In this document: positions 5,610-6,011 of the stretch, in pieces
Position numbering within the stretch: position 1 is the first letter of the stretch
Layout of the letters: every line of letters starts with the position of its first letter
Source of the DNA: an uncultured Candidatus Altimarinota bacterium
GTDB taxonomy: Bacteria; Patescibacteriota; Gracilibacteria; CAIRYL01
NCBI GenBank assembly: GCA_947311665.1
Contig: CAMZLA010000045.1
Location: forward strand, 1 to 6,011
Reading direction: 5' to 3'
DNA: 6,011 bases
Notes under the pieces: generated by a model
Told to the model about the DNA's origin: nothing
Database searches by the model: none
The model's input: the letters and a program-made list of their open reading frames with translations, nothing else
Translations under genes and position numbers: made by a program

Positions 5610-5639
5610 ACTATAACGAAATATGACTTCTTCATACAA
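5610..5639 (-). promoter_or_regulatory. Candidate promoter of the Nudix gene overlapping the transporter start
   Basis: The minus strand carries TATAGT (5615-5610), the same -10 hexamer as the strong promoter at 2923, with TTGTAT (5639-5634) as a weak -35 at 18 bp. The -35 would lie inside the first codons of the transporter gene. The same segment read rightward has TATACT (5603-5608) and TATAAC (5612-5617) close to the transporter ATG, so the two promoters may overlap. In AT-rich DNA such hexamers arise often. Confidence 0.3.
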
Positions 5640-6011
5640 TGAAAAACAAGGGAAAAAAAATAAAAAAGTATTATTTGTCTCGTTTGTTGTCTCGATTTTT
5701 TTAGTTATCATAAAATCTATTTTTGGAATATTATCAGGATCTCTCTCTCTTCTTTCTTCTGCTTTGGATAGTTTTATGGATGCAATATCGAGTGGAATAA
5801 ATTATTTTATTATGCATCATTCATCAAAACCTGCAGACAAAGAGCATCCGTTTGGGCATGGGAAATTTGAAGCATTTAGTTCATTACTTCAATCTCTTCT
5901 CATTTTTATTGGAGCAACTCTTCTTATTCTCTATTCTATTTCTCTCCTTTTTTCATATTTTTTTTCTCAATATATTGAGACAAAAACAGATATTACTTTC
6001 TGGACTTTTGC
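5623..6011 (+). CDS. Cation diffusion facilitator (CDF) family metal efflux transporter, N-terminal part
   Basis: 129 codons are visible before the window ends, about 40-45% of a typical CDF protein. CDF proteins exchange cytoplasmic Zn2+, Fe2+, Mn2+ or similar ions for protons at the inner membrane. Seen: a basic cytoplasmic start (EKQGKKNKK, 7-15), TM1 (about 17-37), the family signature SGSLSLLSSALDSFMDAISS (38-57) with the metal-site DxxxD in TM2 (Asp49 and Asp53), then HPFGHGKFEAF (75-85) at the TM2-TM3 loop, TM3 (about 88-108), and the beginning of the next loop. HPFGHGK is typical of the FieF/MMT1 branch. The pattern Asp-x3-Asp in TM2 fits FieF-like Zn/Fe transporters, but the TM5 site that would fix metal choice is outside the window. 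The ATG at 5623 begins just before the basic segment. No Shine-Dalgarno site is visible. Confidence 0.9.
   Translation, partial: MTSSYNEKQGKKNKKVLFVSFVVSIFLVIIKSIFGILSGSLSLLSSALDSFMDAISSGINYFIMHHSSKPADKEHPFGHGKFEAFSSLLQSLLIFIGATLLILYSISLLFSYFFSQYIETKTDITFWTF

Overview
The window is an AT-rich (roughly 30% GC by eye), gene-dense bacterial segment. Five intact genes lie on the minus strand: tmk, a calcium-repeat surface protein, a 119-residue orphan, a chorismate mutase-TrpE fusion and a Nudix hydrolase. A sixth gene, a cation diffusion facilitator, runs off the right edge on the plus strand. None of the six starts has a recognisable Shine-Dalgarno sequence. Promoters, where visible, look sigma70-like (TTGACG-N17-TATAGT, TGATATACT). 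The standard bacterial code holds: no in-frame UGA occurs in about 1,400 codons. AT-richness, compact spacing, missing Shine-Dalgarno sites and a thrombospondin-type-3 surface protein would fit a Patescibacteria/CPR lineage such as Peregrinibacteria. This is inference only, and no marker gene in the window settles it.

Layout, left to right: 1-176 holds a possible tail of a plus-strand gene and little else. 177-791 is thymidylate kinase with an altered P-loop. 859-2373 is a secreted, membrane-anchored protein with a signal peptide, an Ig-like N-terminal region, 13 calcium-binding loops, a PKD-like domain and a C-terminal membrane segment. 2448-2951 is a self-contained unit for the 119-residue protein, with its own strong promoter and a strong terminator. 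2952-3444 is a gene graveyard: a minus-strand relic of unknown origin (2971-3118), a 9-bp hairpin (3104-3138), and a decayed plus-strand serine recombinase (about 3153-3421). 3445-5079 is the fusion enzyme, 5164-5583 the Nudix hydrolase, and 5623 onward the metal transporter.

The most unusual feature is the 544-residue fusion of an AroQ chorismate mutase to a complete anthranilate synthase component I. Both domains keep their main catalytic residues, and they compete for the same substrate, chorismate. The fusion joins two opposing branches (Phe/Tyr versus Trp) rather than successive steps. No trpG or other aromatic-pathway gene is visible here. The second notable signal is the unannotated recombinase relic next to its 3' end, which marks the region as a former mobile-element landing site.
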